This document shows, one piece after another, positions 48,201 through 56,242 of a stretch of DNA of 64,000 bases. Source of the DNA: G963677085 sp963677085. Its GTDB lineage: Bacteria; Planctomycetota; Planctomycetia; Pirellulales; Thermoguttaceae. The notes beneath the pieces are model-generated. The model worked only from the letters and a program-made list of their open reading frames with translations. It made no database searches and was not told where the DNA came from. The stretch lies in assembly GCA_963677085.2 (NCBI GenBank), contig CAXXFH010000004.1, forward strand, positions 62,001 through 126,000, given 5' to 3'. Position 1 is the stretch's first letter. Every line of letters begins with the position of its first letter. The position numbers were made by a program, and so were the translations under genes.

Positions 48201-48540
48201 ACGTACCCGCACTCCACAGTCGTTCTGTAACATCACGCAACCGGAGAAATCGGTTCTGCTTCGAGCACCCTTGTCGCAAGAGGCTGGCGGATTGGGAATT
48301 TGTACCCCTAACGTCTTCGCCGACACGGCTGATGCCGATTATCAGGCGATTCTGACGGCAATTCGGCAAGCTGCCGCGAAACACAAGGAAGAGAAGCGGT
48401 TCGATATGCCCGGCTTCCGTCCCAACGACTACTACATCCGCAACATGCAGCGTTACGGCATTTTGCCTGAGGACCTGAAGCCGGAAGACCCGATCGACGT
48501 TTACGCCACCGATCAAGCCTATTGGAAGTCGTTCCATTAA
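45298..48540 (+). CDS. Exported PD40/hydrazine-synthase-alpha-like protein with three CXXCH sites
   Basis: 1080 residues from ATG 45298, giving the signal peptide RLAAVTAILLATISSTLSAA. The middle part has a PD40/WD40-like propeller (HQLTDGPYDDIEPTYLPDGQ, DNTPWPLPDGRLLYMRWEY), as in hydrazine-synthase-alpha-like proteins of planctomycetes. The C-terminal third contains three covalent-haem motifs: CVGCH (residue 750), CVECH (802) and CGSCH (917). It is a probable extracytoplasmic multihaem cytochrome. Being related to HZS-alpha does not imply anammox: many non-anammox planctomycetes encode such paralogues and no HZS beta/gamma genes are seen here. Role unknown, perhaps oxidative carbohydrate processing by context. 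Confidence 0.75.
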   Translation: MVIHSCRLAAVTAILLATISSTLSAAVTSYTVRTLGPNTELTSITAERDGRVAVFDASKLIGIDVVSFRSLGSSKVVVSSGSSLPRTGTRSGVLEYDLAINSGFANLGGSVAPLATTPVLSGPQATPGMAVRFRQPVLNLPGDDVVFFEVQRGEGSPLTGDAIHVSPLRFEPGLKSTTIEGYDIDFNHPRAQATGQFVCYGFAKSPQSLHDLEHESCQPSETGADFKALAVAVDLSALGYPEGASVEGLFFQNRGTTGSIVDPVLIAGLPVPDRLNLLPAEPTTESPQLLHHALNGPMAGVEDVIFAVRAPGRDHWYANFGYYCCGRGEYPPQRLPEEAKPDPIFRPGGRLCRLNLRDRQVTTLLDDPQGGVRDPQVHYDGQKILFAYRKGGDSYYHLYEIQADGTGLHQLTDGPYDDIEPTYLPDGQIMFVSSRCQRIVNCWRTPVAILYRCDGDGCNIRMVSTNIEHDNTPWPLPDGRLLYMRWEYVDRSQGAFHHLWTTNPDGTGQMVFYGNQRPGYAMLDAKPIPGSRSIVASFSPGHGRPEHAGEVAIVDPRLGPDNPRAVQRISPPRKFYRDPYAFSEDCFLLADPTGILVMDGAGETELVYGLPKSDRPLECHEPRPLRARPRERIIPARIENTETTGRLVLADIYHGRNMKGVERGDIKKLLVLEQLPKPVNFSGGMWPISVGGSFTLARVLGTVPVEPDGSAYMELPAMRSLFFVALDKDDLSVKRMQSFLTVEPGETTSCVGCHEQRMRTPLSTHTTLAAMGRSPSRIKPVAGAPDVFDFPRDIQPLLDRYCVECHSPKRYEGHVDLTGDHTPLFSQSYWTVVQKGLFSDGRNESRNNRPPRTIGSSASRLLTMLDGSHYNVKVSAQDKTLLRLWIESSAPYAGTYAALGSGMAPVEFPIEAIERRCGSCHAEEPTAKTRIGPSMLFRFGGHGPALPLIHDFMDLMYMRVKFGYFKFGRTRTPQSFCNITQPEKSVLLRAPLSQEAGGLGICTPNVFADTADADYQAILTAIRQAAAKHKEEKRFDMPGFRPNDYYIRNMQRYGILPEDLKPEDPIDVYATDQAYWKSFH

Positions 48541-49210
48541 GGAAAACGGTTAAGTCTGATTCCGCGATCCAACGGACGAGTGGGTTTTGCAGAAACCGAG
48601 AGGCCACGTAGGGTGGTTGCTTGGGTTTTCGGTTTCACGGGACAGCAGGGCCACCAACCAAATCGGCGCTACCGCAACAAGACAAGAACCCGCTCCCGTT
48701 GGTCGCTAAAATTCTTGCTCGAAAAACAGACTTCTACAGGTTGGTAATTCGGAGAAGTCTGGCATGGTTCATTCCGCATCTCCCAATTGCATGGTGTCTT
48801 TTTGGATTCGACAGTTCTCCGTATCCTTTGCGATATTTCGTAGTTTTTTTTCGATTGAACGTAACCACGAAATAGCACAACGTCGTGTAGCTGACCGTGG
48901 CATTTTTGCCCAACGTCATGGCGACTCCGGTTTTTCCGGGATCTTTGGAAGCTGGCGGCCGAAAGCGTGTTAATTGGCGTCTCGTTTTTCACCGTCCACC
49001 ATCCCGACCTCTCCCTAGGATAGTTCTTGCTACGACGTATGTCGTATGCCACGATAATTGAACCATGGGCGAACATTCTGTCCTTCCATGAAAAAACGTT
49101 GTTAGCGCCTTCGCGACAGGCTATGCTGAAAGTTCCTGCAAAAGCCTCCGGATTCGGCGTTTTCGATGTTCCGCCCGGTTCATTCCCAATCCTCAACTTG
49201 GTAGCCAACC
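48541..49210. other. Intergenic region with dispersed repeat and hairpin
   Basis: No gene is supported. It contains copy B of the dispersed repeat (48652-48712) and a perfect 9-bp stem CAGACTTCT/AGAAGTCTG (48727-48735, 48753-48761, 17-nt loop). A second, weaker conserved-looking segment near 49171-49210 precedes the oxidoreductase start. Confidence 0.45.
48652..48712 (+). repeat. Dispersed repeat, copy B
   Basis: Inverted relative to copy A at 44830-44890. Shared blocks are CCAACCAAATCGG and CGCTCCCGTTGGTCGCTAA. The pair brackets the haem-protein gene. Confidence 0.65.
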
Positions 49211-50536
49211 ATGAAACACTCACGACGCCGCTTCCTGAAGACATCAGCCGTGGCCGCCTCAGCCGTTGCGGCCCCCTACTTCCCCTGGACCGAAAAAGCA
49301 TTTGCCAACAACGACAAGAACGATCGGCCCACGATCGGTTGCATCGGCGTGGGCAGCATGGGTTCAGGCGATGCCCGCGCACACAGCGGGCATGGCGATA
49401 TCGTGGCCGTCTGCGACGTCGACAGTTCGCACGCCGACCGAGCCAAAAACGATCCCAACATCGGCAAAGGCAAGGCCGACGTCTACGGAGACTATCGCAA
49501 GGTGCTCGACCGAAACGACATCGACGTGGTGAGTATCGTCACACCCGACCACTGGCACATCAAGATCGCCGTCGAAGCGTTGCAGGCCGGTAAGCACATC
49601 TTCATCCAGAAACCGCTGACGCTCACTCTGGAAGAGAACCAGATCATCCGCGCGGCATGCAAGAAGTACAACAAGCAAGCTTTCCAGGTGGGTACCCAAC
49701 AGCGCAGCACGCGGCACCTCTTCATGACGGCCGTGGCCATGATTCACAAGGGCATGTTAGGCGATATTCAGAAGATTACCGTAGGCATCAACGGCAGCCC
49801 CACGGGCGGACCGTTCCAGGTTGAGCAACCGCCGAAAGAACTCAATTGGGAAATGTGGCTCGGCCAGGCTCCCAAGGTCGACTACATGAAACGCCGCTGT
49901 CACTACGAGTTCCGCTGGTGGTACGAATACTCGGGCGGCAAGTTCACCGACTGGGGAGCCCACCACGTGGACATCGCCACTTGGGCCATCAAGCACGACA
50001 AAGAGGGTATGGGCCCGGTGGAATTCGACGGCACCGACGCCAAGCATCCCGTACCGTTTGAGAACGGTTACCCCACCGTCGACAACTGCTACAACACGTC
50101 GCACGACTTCGCCGTGAACTGCAAATATGCCAATGGCATCGAGATGACCGTGACCAGCCGGGGCGACAACGGCGTGACCTTCGAAGGCACCCAGGGCCGC
50201 ATCTTCGTCAACCGTGGAAAACTCGTTGGCAAGCCCATTGAAGACGGCCTGCACAAACAGCTTACTGAAGACGACTTCGTGGCGCTCTACAAGGGCAAGC
50301 CGTACGAAGGCCACAAGAACAACTTCTTCCGTTGCATTCGCGAGGGCGGACTGCCGGTTTCCGACGTGTTCAGCCACGTGCAGGCGATGAACACCTGCCA
50401 CCTCTGCGGGATCGCCGCCCGATTGGGCCGCACGATCCGCTGGGACCCCAAGGCAGAAAAGATCGTCGGCGATGATCAGGCTGCCGCATTCTTCGCCCGC
50501 AAGCGACGCGAGGGCTACGACATCGCGAAAGTATAG
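49211..50536 (+). CDS. Gfo/Idh/MocA-family oxidoreductase with TAT signal
   Basis: 441 residues. The N-terminus MKHSRRRFLKTSAVAASAVAA carries a twin-arginine motif (RRRFLK), so the folded NAD(P)-binding enzyme is exported. The Rossmann motif is GCIGVGSMGSG. The conserved sugar-binding segment includes FIQKPLT and VGTQQRSTRHL. The C-terminal domain contains RCHYEFRWWYEYSGGKFTDWGAHH, typical of planctomycete exported Gfo/Idh/MocA proteins. Such enzymes oxidise or epimerise sugars or glycosidic substrates. Neighbouring secreted carbohydrate proteins fit this. Substrate unknown. Confidence 0.9.
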   Translation: MKHSRRRFLKTSAVAASAVAAPYFPWTEKAFANNDKNDRPTIGCIGVGSMGSGDARAHSGHGDIVAVCDVDSSHADRAKNDPNIGKGKADVYGDYRKVLDRNDIDVVSIVTPDHWHIKIAVEALQAGKHIFIQKPLTLTLEENQIIRAACKKYNKQAFQVGTQQRSTRHLFMTAVAMIHKGMLGDIQKITVGINGSPTGGPFQVEQPPKELNWEMWLGQAPKVDYMKRRCHYEFRWWYEYSGGKFTDWGAHHVDIATWAIKHDKEGMGPVEFDGTDAKHPVPFENGYPTVDNCYNTSHDFAVNCKYANGIEMTVTSRGDNGVTFEGTQGRIFVNRGKLVGKPIEDGLHKQLTEDDFVALYKGKPYEGHKNNFFRCIREGGLPVSDVFSHVQAMNTCHLCGIAARLGRTIRWDPKAEKIVGDDQAAAFFARKRREGYDIAKV

Positions 50537-50642
50537 CGGCCAAGGTAACGCAGCCGACAAATCCAACCGCGCAAACCACGGCCCCTGGGCGCCCTTGTGT
50601 GTCCGGGGGCTGTGGTGCGTTGGTTGGAAATTGAACTGCCGC

Positions 50643-50700
50643 TGTGTGCCACTGGCTCGACCAGTGCGGTAGCTTCTACGACCAAAGACACTGGCACACA
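50643..50700. repeat. REP-like nested hairpin
   Basis: Outer arms TGTGTGCCA (50643-50651) and TGGCACACA (50692-50700). Inner stem ACTGG/CCAGT at 50651-50655 and 50661-50665. Same family as 41339-41397. Confidence 0.7.
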
Positions 50701-50900
50701 AACCCGACGGAAAATGCGATCCCTCGACGAGGACGTGCCCACACGAATCTCCTCGATTCCAACAAAAAAGGTGGCCGGATCACGCGGACAGTGTGCTGTA
50801 GGCATCACCACTGCCCGGCATCTCCGGCCACCGGTCCCTCTTTGCTTCCTTCTTGCGAGGCCAATGTGAAGCTTTGGCCTGTTTCATCTAATCGAGTCAA

Positions 50901-51025
50901 CCACGGAGACACGGAGGGCACTGAGAAGGTTGCGTGGAATAACTTCCGAAGGTAGTCCCGCAATTGTCCGTTCATCAAACAAGCGGCTACGCTCTGAGAA
51001 AATTCTTCTCCGTGGCCTCCGTGGT
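50901..51025. repeat. Short element with CCACGGAG inverted termini
   Basis: The left end CCACGGAGACACGGAGG (50901-50917) and the right end CTCCGTGGCCTCCGTGG (51008-51024) are imperfect inverted repeats enclosing about 90 bp without coding potential. This is MITE-like in layout. It lies just downstream of the convergent 51041-51994 gene. The rest of 50537-51040 holds only this and the hairpin at 50643. Confidence 0.45.
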
Positions 51026-51040
51026 GCAAAAATACGCAGG

Positions 51041-51994
51041 TTAATCCTTCTTCGACTCGCTGGCGAATTCCACCACGCGGGCGCGAAGTTCCCGATAGGC
51101 TTCGCGGACCTTCTCATCGGCACCGTCGAAATCGATGATCAGTTGCGTGCCCTCGATCCGCGGCTTGACCAACGAGGTCAGCTCTTCGACCTCGGGAAAT
51201 TTCTCTCGCACCTCTTTGGTCTTGGCAACGGCCTTCGCCACATCGCCCCACTTCGCCTGGGCCTTCGCGGCGTATTGCTTGTCTTCCGACTGAACAACCA
51301 CTCGCGCGGTGAGTTTCGGCGGACCACTCAGTCCTACGGCACCCCAAAGAAAACCACGAGTCAGCGAAGTAGTGGCACCGCCGCCAATTGCCTCGGGCAG
51401 TTCCGGAAGAATCTCTTCGACCACGCGCTGCGTGTGCTTCGGCGGCAACACCAAAAGCTGAATCGTGGTATCGCCGGTAGCCTCGAAGGCCGGAGCCAGC
51501 CCGGGACGACAATCCGGCTCGATGGCCTTCACCCGTTCGATAACCTCTTTGCGTCCGGCAATCAACGCGTCGCCGCACCGCTCTACCACTGGCAACTGTG
51601 CCTGCATGAGCATCGACTTGACCATCGCTTCGTTGGTCTTCTCGTACAACGGCACGACCACCAGCAACGGTTCACGCGGTACATCGGCCAGGCTGACCAC
51701 GGCGTAAACGTCCTTACCGCCGGCGCTGACGAACATTTCACGAATCATATTGGCCGTCATCTGAGCGGTCAGGATTTCCGGAGCCCGATCGGGCACCAAA
51801 CTGCACGCTTCATCGAAAATTGGATCGAGCTTCAACTGCGAGATATCCACCCGAGCCACGGCCACGGTCAGTTCGTCGATAAACGGGGCGATGGTCTTCG
51901 CACGCAAGGTCGCGGCCGATGGCTCCTCGGCCTGCACCCGCGCCACGGCGGCCACCAATACGATGAGCGACAAACAAAGCATCTTGGTGCGCAT
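51041..51994 (-). CDS. Exported protein of unknown function, sigma operon member
   Basis: 317 residues. Signal peptide MRTKMLCLSLIVLVAAVARVQA. The mature protein is alpha/beta with no recognised motif; phrases such as FIDELTVAVARVDISQLKLDP and LVVVPLYEKTNEAMVKSML suggest repeated ferredoxin-like or periplasmic domains seen in planctomycete hypothetical proteins. No catalytic residues are evident. It is the last gene of the apparent sigma-anti-sigma operon, 136 bp after the preceding gene. Function not assigned. Confidence 0.7.
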   Translation of the reverse strand: MRTKMLCLSLIVLVAAVARVQAEEPSAATLRAKTIAPFIDELTVAVARVDISQLKLDPIFDEACSLVPDRAPEILTAQMTANMIREMFVSAGGKDVYAVVSLADVPREPLLVVVPLYEKTNEAMVKSMLMQAQLPVVERCGDALIAGRKEVIERVKAIEPDCRPGLAPAFEATGDTTIQLLVLPPKHTQRVVEEILPELPEAIGGGATTSLTRGFLWGAVGLSGPPKLTARVVVQSEDKQYAAKAQAKWGDVAKAVAKTKEVREKFPEVEELTSLVKPRIEGTQLIIDFDGADEKVREAYRELRARVVEFASESKKD

Positions 51995-52130
51995 TTCACT
52001 TCTCCTTAAGGATGTTGTTAATCAAAACGTTTACCCGGTAGACGGAAGAAACGACATCGCCGCTGCAGTCGGCAATCGTCCGTCCCCATCGTCCAAAACC
52101 GCAAAACTTACTCGCCTCTCGTTCCTCAAT

Positions 52131-53597
52131 TCACTTTTTGGTACCAACCAAAGTGATTTCGAATCGTCCTTCCAGCGGCTGTACCGATCGGCCTTCGACC
52201 TTTGCCACGTTAATCACCGCTCGATCACCCTGGACCTCATAGGAAAACCGCTTTCCGGTCACCGGGTCGATGGGCAACGGCACGGCTTCGATCGCATCGA
52301 GTGTCGCCGGAAGTTTGCCCGTGCGGGCAGCATGCATCCGAATCGCTTCCAGCGTCCGCAACAGGGCGATCTCACGATCATTACGGGCCTCGGCCAGCTT
52401 GGCGCTTCCTACGGCCGGCAACAGCAGTTGTGCCAGCGGGAGCATCTCCATGCGACGGCCCTTCCCGCGTAGTTCTTTCTCAGCCCGTTCGATCCCCTGG
52501 TTACCTTGCCAATAGGGAACATAGAACCATTTGAACATCTCATCGCGATACTCGTCGTAAGTGCCCAAAGTATACAGGACCAACGTCTTCACGACGGGCA
52601 TTGCCTCGACCTGCTCGGGTGTATGGCCGCGTGCAATCAGGTAACGCTTCGCCGCCGGGTAGAACTTAATTCCCAAGGCCGCCACTGCGGCACGTGGCAC
52701 ACCAGCAGACGCCTCGGGTGTGCCCAACTTGCGGAGATCATCCAATACGTCGAAAGCTTCTAACTCACCGAAGAATTCGTCCAAAAAGCTCCGCCACTCA
52801 GCCGGCGTCAAGTCCTTACCTTCGATCGACTGCAACCGGGGATAACTGAGGTAGAGCACGGCACCTTCGACTTCGAATGCCTTGCGTAAGTCGATCATCG
52901 GACGCGGCAGTGCCGTCAGCGTCCAATACAGATTCGGCGCGTCGGGTTGGCGGATTAATTCGAACATTTGGGCCGACATCACTCTGCATATGGCGATACC
53001 CACTAGACCGTTGACCAGCGTAGGGCCACAGGCCACGTGTCGGCCCATCGCGTAGCCGGTTTGCAGTGTGTGAACGGCCTCATCGTAACGCCGCTCGGCG
53101 ATGGCCAGCCGAACTTTCACGCCGACCATGCGGGCCATGTTGCGCACCTTCTGCAACTCGGGCAACAGGATGCTCCAAGTTTGCTGCTCCCGCAACGGCA
53201 ACTGCCAATCGCACGTTTCACGTCGCGCGGCCAACTCAAGCTCACCCAACACCGCCCGATATTTCTTCAGTGCCGCCCCAATTTCGTCGCGTGGCAACTC
53301 GTCAAGCGGCATTTCCTGCCATTGGGCCATTTTTTCGAGAATCTGGTCGCCCTGCTCCCCAACCGGCTCAAACAATAATGCCGCTTTGTAGTACCCAAGC
53401 GCCGCATTGCCCGGCGTACGCTCCAGCAAGGGCGGCAAAAGCGTGTAGTGCAGCGCACATCGGCCTTCGTCAGCCGGCGTCAACTGGATCGAAACCGTCT
53501 CCGACGTTTCATCCTGGGCGACAACGGGCAACACACCAAACGACGCTGCTGCCAACAACACCAATCCGGCAATCAACATGACGTTTCGTCGTTTCAC
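52131..53597 (-). CDS. Exported protein of unknown function, sigma operon member
   Basis: 488 residues. Signal peptide KRRNVMLIAGLVLLAAASFGVLPVVAQ. The body is largely helical, with helices like YDEAVHTLQTGYAMGRHVACG and RNDREIALLRTLEAIRMHAARTGKLPATLDAI. The latter is the sort of segment found in planctomycete secreted pseudopilin-neighbour or TPR-like hypothetical proteins. No active site is recognised. The ATG overlaps the stop of the anti-sigma-like gene by 4 bp, so expression is coupled. It may sense or handle an envelope signal; that is inference from the operon only. Confidence 0.75.
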   Translation of the reverse strand: MKRRNVMLIAGLVLLAAASFGVLPVVAQDETSETVSIQLTPADEGRCALHYTLLPPLLERTPGNAALGYYKAALLFEPVGEQGDQILEKMAQWQEMPLDELPRDEIGAALKKYRAVLGELELAARRETCDWQLPLREQQTWSILLPELQKVRNMARMVGVKVRLAIAERRYDEAVHTLQTGYAMGRHVACGPTLVNGLVGIAICRVMSAQMFELIRQPDAPNLYWTLTALPRPMIDLRKAFEVEGAVLYLSYPRLQSIEGKDLTPAEWRSFLDEFFGELEAFDVLDDLRKLGTPEASAGVPRAAVAALGIKFYPAAKRYLIARGHTPEQVEAMPVVKTLVLYTLGTYDEYRDEMFKWFYVPYWQGNQGIERAEKELRGKGRRMEMLPLAQLLLPAVGSAKLAEARNDREIALLRTLEAIRMHAARTGKLPATLDAIEAVPLPIDPVTGKRFSYEVQGDRAVINVAKVEGRSVQPLEGRFEITLVGTKK

Positions 53598-54370
53598 GAT
53601 TCCACTCCTCGGTCCCCCATCGTCGCGTCCTCTTCACCATCCGTATTTGCGTCGTCGGGCAATGGGGCTTCCAACAACGAATCCAGCATTTCGCGGTACC
53701 CTCGCGGTACGTGCCTCTGCGGCACGGCGGCCGTGGGAGTATCGTCGGAGACTACCGTCGCCGGCGACTCGGTGAAGTCGAGACCGTTGAGCAGTACATC
53801 GTCGAGCATCTTGGCGCTAGGAAGCTGACTGCGAAGTTCGGCCTCGTCGGGCTGCGGAAACCAACTAACGGCAGCCAGGGCCATGCGACCGTACCAGGGC
53901 GTCTCCGAGATGGCATTCGGCCGATTCTCGTCGTTCGCGAGCGTCCGCGAATCGGCCATGCCGCGATCCGGCTGCCGTTCGGCAAGCTGCACGGCAAAAT
54001 CCTTGTCGGCCATCCGTGGCACCGGTACCTCAACAACGCGTTCCACCACCTGGGGTTCTGACGGCCAAACCACCATGACCAGCAACCCGGCGGCGATGAT
54101 GGTCGTCAGCGCCGTCGCTGCCTGCCAAATGCGTTCGCGGCTGAGCCGGCTGGGTGTCGTATTCGTATTCGGCGTTGGTCGCAAATCGTCTTCGGGCACC
54201 TCAGGCACCGACGTTCGCGCAGCCGCCGCCTGTCCGGCCAAGTACATCAGCCGGTCGCGATCCAGGCGGTCGCCGCGCGGTACAAGGCCGACCAACTGGC
54301 TTTCGATGTCTTTCAAACCGGGATCTACTCCCGGATCAGGTCTTTTCGATTTGGATTCTTCTTGGGACAT
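53594..54370 (-). CDS. Putative membrane-anchored anti-sigma factor
   Basis: 258 residues. A hydrophilic N-terminal 80 residues would be cytosolic (LVGLVPRGDRLDRDRLMYLAGQAAAAR). One transmembrane helix at about 81-102 (IWQAATALTTIIAAGLLVMVVW) follows, then an external domain with Arg/Asp-rich sequence. Its gene overlaps the ECF sigma gene by 46 bp, the usual genetic sign of a cognate anti-sigma factor. No zinc-binding HxxxCxxC motif is visible, so the type is unclear. Confidence 0.65.
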   Translation of the reverse strand: MSQEESKSKRPDPGVDPGLKDIESQLVGLVPRGDRLDRDRLMYLAGQAAAARTSVPEVPEDDLRPTPNTNTTPSRLSRERIWQAATALTTIIAAGLLVMVVWPSEPQVVERVVEVPVPRMADKDFAVQLAERQPDRGMADSRTLANDENRPNAISETPWYGRMALAAVSWFPQPDEAELRSQLPSAKMLDDVLLNGLDFTESPATVVSDDTPTAAVPQRHVPRGYREMLDSLLEAPLPDDANTDGEEDATMGDRGVES

Positions 54371-54846
54371 GACACTTCAAACCTTTCCCTCAGCGCCCGA
54401 AGTCCAGCTTCGTAGCGACGATGGGCCGTGCTGGTCGAGGTTTCGGTCAGCGCGGCGATGTCGTCGAACGAAAGGCCTCCCCAAAGTCGGGCGACGATCG
54501 TTTCGCGCTGCTCGATGGGCAATTCACGCATGGCGTCGGTGGCCGCGGCAGCGTCGAGCCGGGTTTCGTCGGTGGCCACGAACCAAGGCTCGCCACGTTT
54601 GGCCGCCTGGGCCTCGCGGCGCCGCCGGCGACTGGCCGAGCGCAAAGCACTGACCGCCCCGTTGCGAACCACCCGATAGAGCCACCCCACGACGTTGGCC
54701 GGAAGTCCATCGAGTTGGACCAAGCCGAGGAAAGCCTCCTGGACCACGTCTTCCGGAACCTCACACCACTGCTGCGCGTAGAGCACCAGCGCAGGCGCGT
54801 GCTCGTCGAGCAATTCTGACAACAATTCCGGGCCGATTCGCGTCAT
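54325..54846 (-). CDS. ECF-type RNA polymerase sigma factor
   Basis: 173 residues from ATG 54846; upstream in-frame sequence is not sigma-like. Region 2: VPEDVVQEAFLGLVQLDGLP and WLYRVVRNGAVSALRS. Region 4: LPIEQRETIVARLWGGLSFD with HTH DIAALTETSTSTAHRRYEAG. Directs transcription of an extracytoplasmic-stress or envelope regulon. First gene of a four-gene minus-strand operon with an overlapping anti-sigma candidate and two exported proteins, so the operon is probably autoregulated. Confidence 0.9.
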   Translation of the reverse strand: MTRIGPELLSELLDEHAPALVLYAQQWCEVPEDVVQEAFLGLVQLDGLPANVVGWLYRVVRNGAVSALRSASRRRRREAQAAKRGEPWFVATDETRLDAAAATDAMRELPIEQRETIVARLWGGLSFDDIAALTETSTSTAHRRYEAGLRALRERFEVSCPKKNPNRKDLIRE

Positions 54847-55327
54847 CGAGCTAATCTCATCGCGTCGTTTAACCAATAGACGCCACCGAAGCTCTATTTT
54901 CCCACACGATCGCGGAATTTCCCAATGGACAGACCAACTTTCGCCAGAATCGCAGGAGGCACGGCAATCCAGGAAGAGGCAAAATGCTCCCTGCTGGTAA
55001 AAAAACAGGGTGGCTTCACACGGCTCCGACCGCCAAAGGACTGTGCAAACACCCGCAAACCCACCCAAAGCGGGGCGCGAGAGGATCGGTCTGGCGCGAG
55101 ACGGGATGGATGTGTACGGAACGCCCTACGCTGGCGATGGATCATGCGAGCCATTCTTACGTTACGGCGGATCCGCAGGCCACGCAGGGCTTCTGGCGGT
55201 GGATGGCAAGGAAGGGCAGTTAGACCCCACCGCATTCCCGGGTCGAGTGCAGTAGATGACGGCGTTGGTTACATTCCGAGTTACCTTGCCAAGAAAACCT
55301 CCGATATCCCACCCCAAGAAACGACGA
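54847..55327. other. Region upstream of the sigma gene, no gene seen
   Basis: No coding region is supported on either strand. The sigma operon promoter should be within the first 150 bp on the minus strand; no consensus was convincing. Confidence 0.35.
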
Positions 55328-55350
55328 AAGCCCTTATGAAACAAGGGCTT
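55328..55350 (-). terminator. Terminator-like hairpin next to the tRNA fragment
   Basis: AAGCCCTT (55328-55335) and AAGGGCTT (55343-55350) form a perfect 8-bp stem with a 7-nt loop. On the minus strand it follows the tRNA fragment's 3' end by 6 nt and is followed by TCGTCGTTTCTT, copying the tRNA-Arg arrangement. Confidence 0.6.
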
Positions 55351-55356
55351 CCAAAG

Positions 55357-55400
55357 TGGACAGGGCCGGGCTTGAACCGGCGACACCTGGATTTTCAGAC
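55357..55400 (-). pseudogene. tRNA-Phe-like 3'-half fragment
   Basis: On the minus strand: CTGAAAA anticodon loop (GAA), TCCAG stem half, GTGTC variable loop, T-arm GCCGG-TTCAAGC-CCGGC (55365-55381), CCTGTCC acceptor half and A. The 5' strand of the anticodon stem does not pair (CTTGT) and there is no D-arm. Similarity therefore ends at the anticodon loop, as at 3.95 kb. It is probably an att remnant of a second integrated element. Confidence 0.65.
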
Positions 55401-55421
55401 AAGGGGAAACCCCACGATTTG

Positions 55422-55709
55422 CCGGGAAAAACAGGGGGCGTCTCCGAAAAGTGCACCTGTAGTTGCACCTGCAACGCGGCGGGAATTGGCGAAACGCAGA
55501 CCTCCGATACCACCCTCGCCAACCTGATCGACGACGCACAAGAGTTGGAACGGCAAGCCCAACTCCGCGCAAAGCAGACCGCCCGAACTCCGATGGCCGA
55601 TCCTACCAGCGAACTGGCGGAAGTCGTCACGGCTTGGCCAACGTTGCCCGAAGCCATCAAAGCAGCAATCCTCACGATGATACGAACAACAGCAGAACGA
55701 TGTCGCTGA
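55422..55709 (+). pseudogene. Possible degraded integrase-associated ORF tail
   Basis: A plus-strand frame ending at 55709 reads LEPATPGFS in its first part and then DPTSELAEVVTAWPTLPEAI and KAAILTMI. Such short tails occur next to tRNA-targeting integrase sites in planctomycetes, to my recollection. No start, RBS or complete domain is visible. It may be a remnant of the element that left the tRNA-Phe fragment. Low certainty. Confidence 0.3.
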
Positions 55710-55920
55710 AAAGACGAGTGCCATGGATACGGCGCTGGATGGCATCGCTTGACCGCTTTGCCAACGTTGCCCCACCAGACGGAGACAACCATTCTGATGA
55801 GGATGCGAGCAAAAGGCGACATGGTCGATTCTCCATGCGTTCCAGTTTCAATGCCCCGCGAAACATCCGCCGCAGTCGGTGATTATCTACGTTTTGCCCG
55901 GCAAATGCGAAATTAACAAA

Positions 55921-56187
55921 AAATTCTACAGCGGGGTATAGGTGCCAAATTGGTTTGTTTTTTGTGATGCGCGGGGCTTGGTTCACGGACGTACGGGCCG
56001 CATATCTACCGGCAGGAAATGCCGCCACTCAACTGCGGTAAGCCGCAGCGACACAATGACTTACTGCACCATGCCCTGGTGCCCCTGTGGTGACTACGCC
56101 AGCACCGCCGAACGAGGACCGTTACCACCCCTTTTCACCCCCACGATGGATTCGTGAGGATTCACCTTGCACCGCAATAGGAGGAAC
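55921..56187 (+). other. Upstream region homologous to that of the first giant gene
   Basis: The block at 55925-55945 (CTACAGCGGGGTATAGG) corresponds to minus-strand 26170-26147, at about 450 bp from each ATG. No gene between 55710 and 56383. Confidence 0.45.
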
Positions 56188-56235
56188 ACCCCTTTTTCTG
56201 GGGTATTGACACGTCGCGATCGTGTCGGCTAAACC
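56188..56235 (+). promoter_or_regulatory. Promoter of the second giant gene
   Basis: Arms ACCCC (56188-56192) and GGGGT (56200-56204) are directly followed by TTGACA (56206-56211), an 18-bp spacer containing GACACG/CGTGTC inverted arms, and TAAACC (56230-56235). The same layout precedes the first giant gene. Confidence 0.65.
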
Positions 56236-56242
56236 TGCCATC

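Noticed and set aside
45298..48540. Evidence for anammox metabolism
   Set aside because: HZS-alpha-like paralogues occur in non-anammox planctomycetes, and no HZS beta/gamma or HAO gene is present here.
48669..49382. 237-codon minus-strand open frame
   Set aside because: It covers intergenic repeats and the TAT start of the Gfo/Idh/MocA gene; composition is not protein-like.
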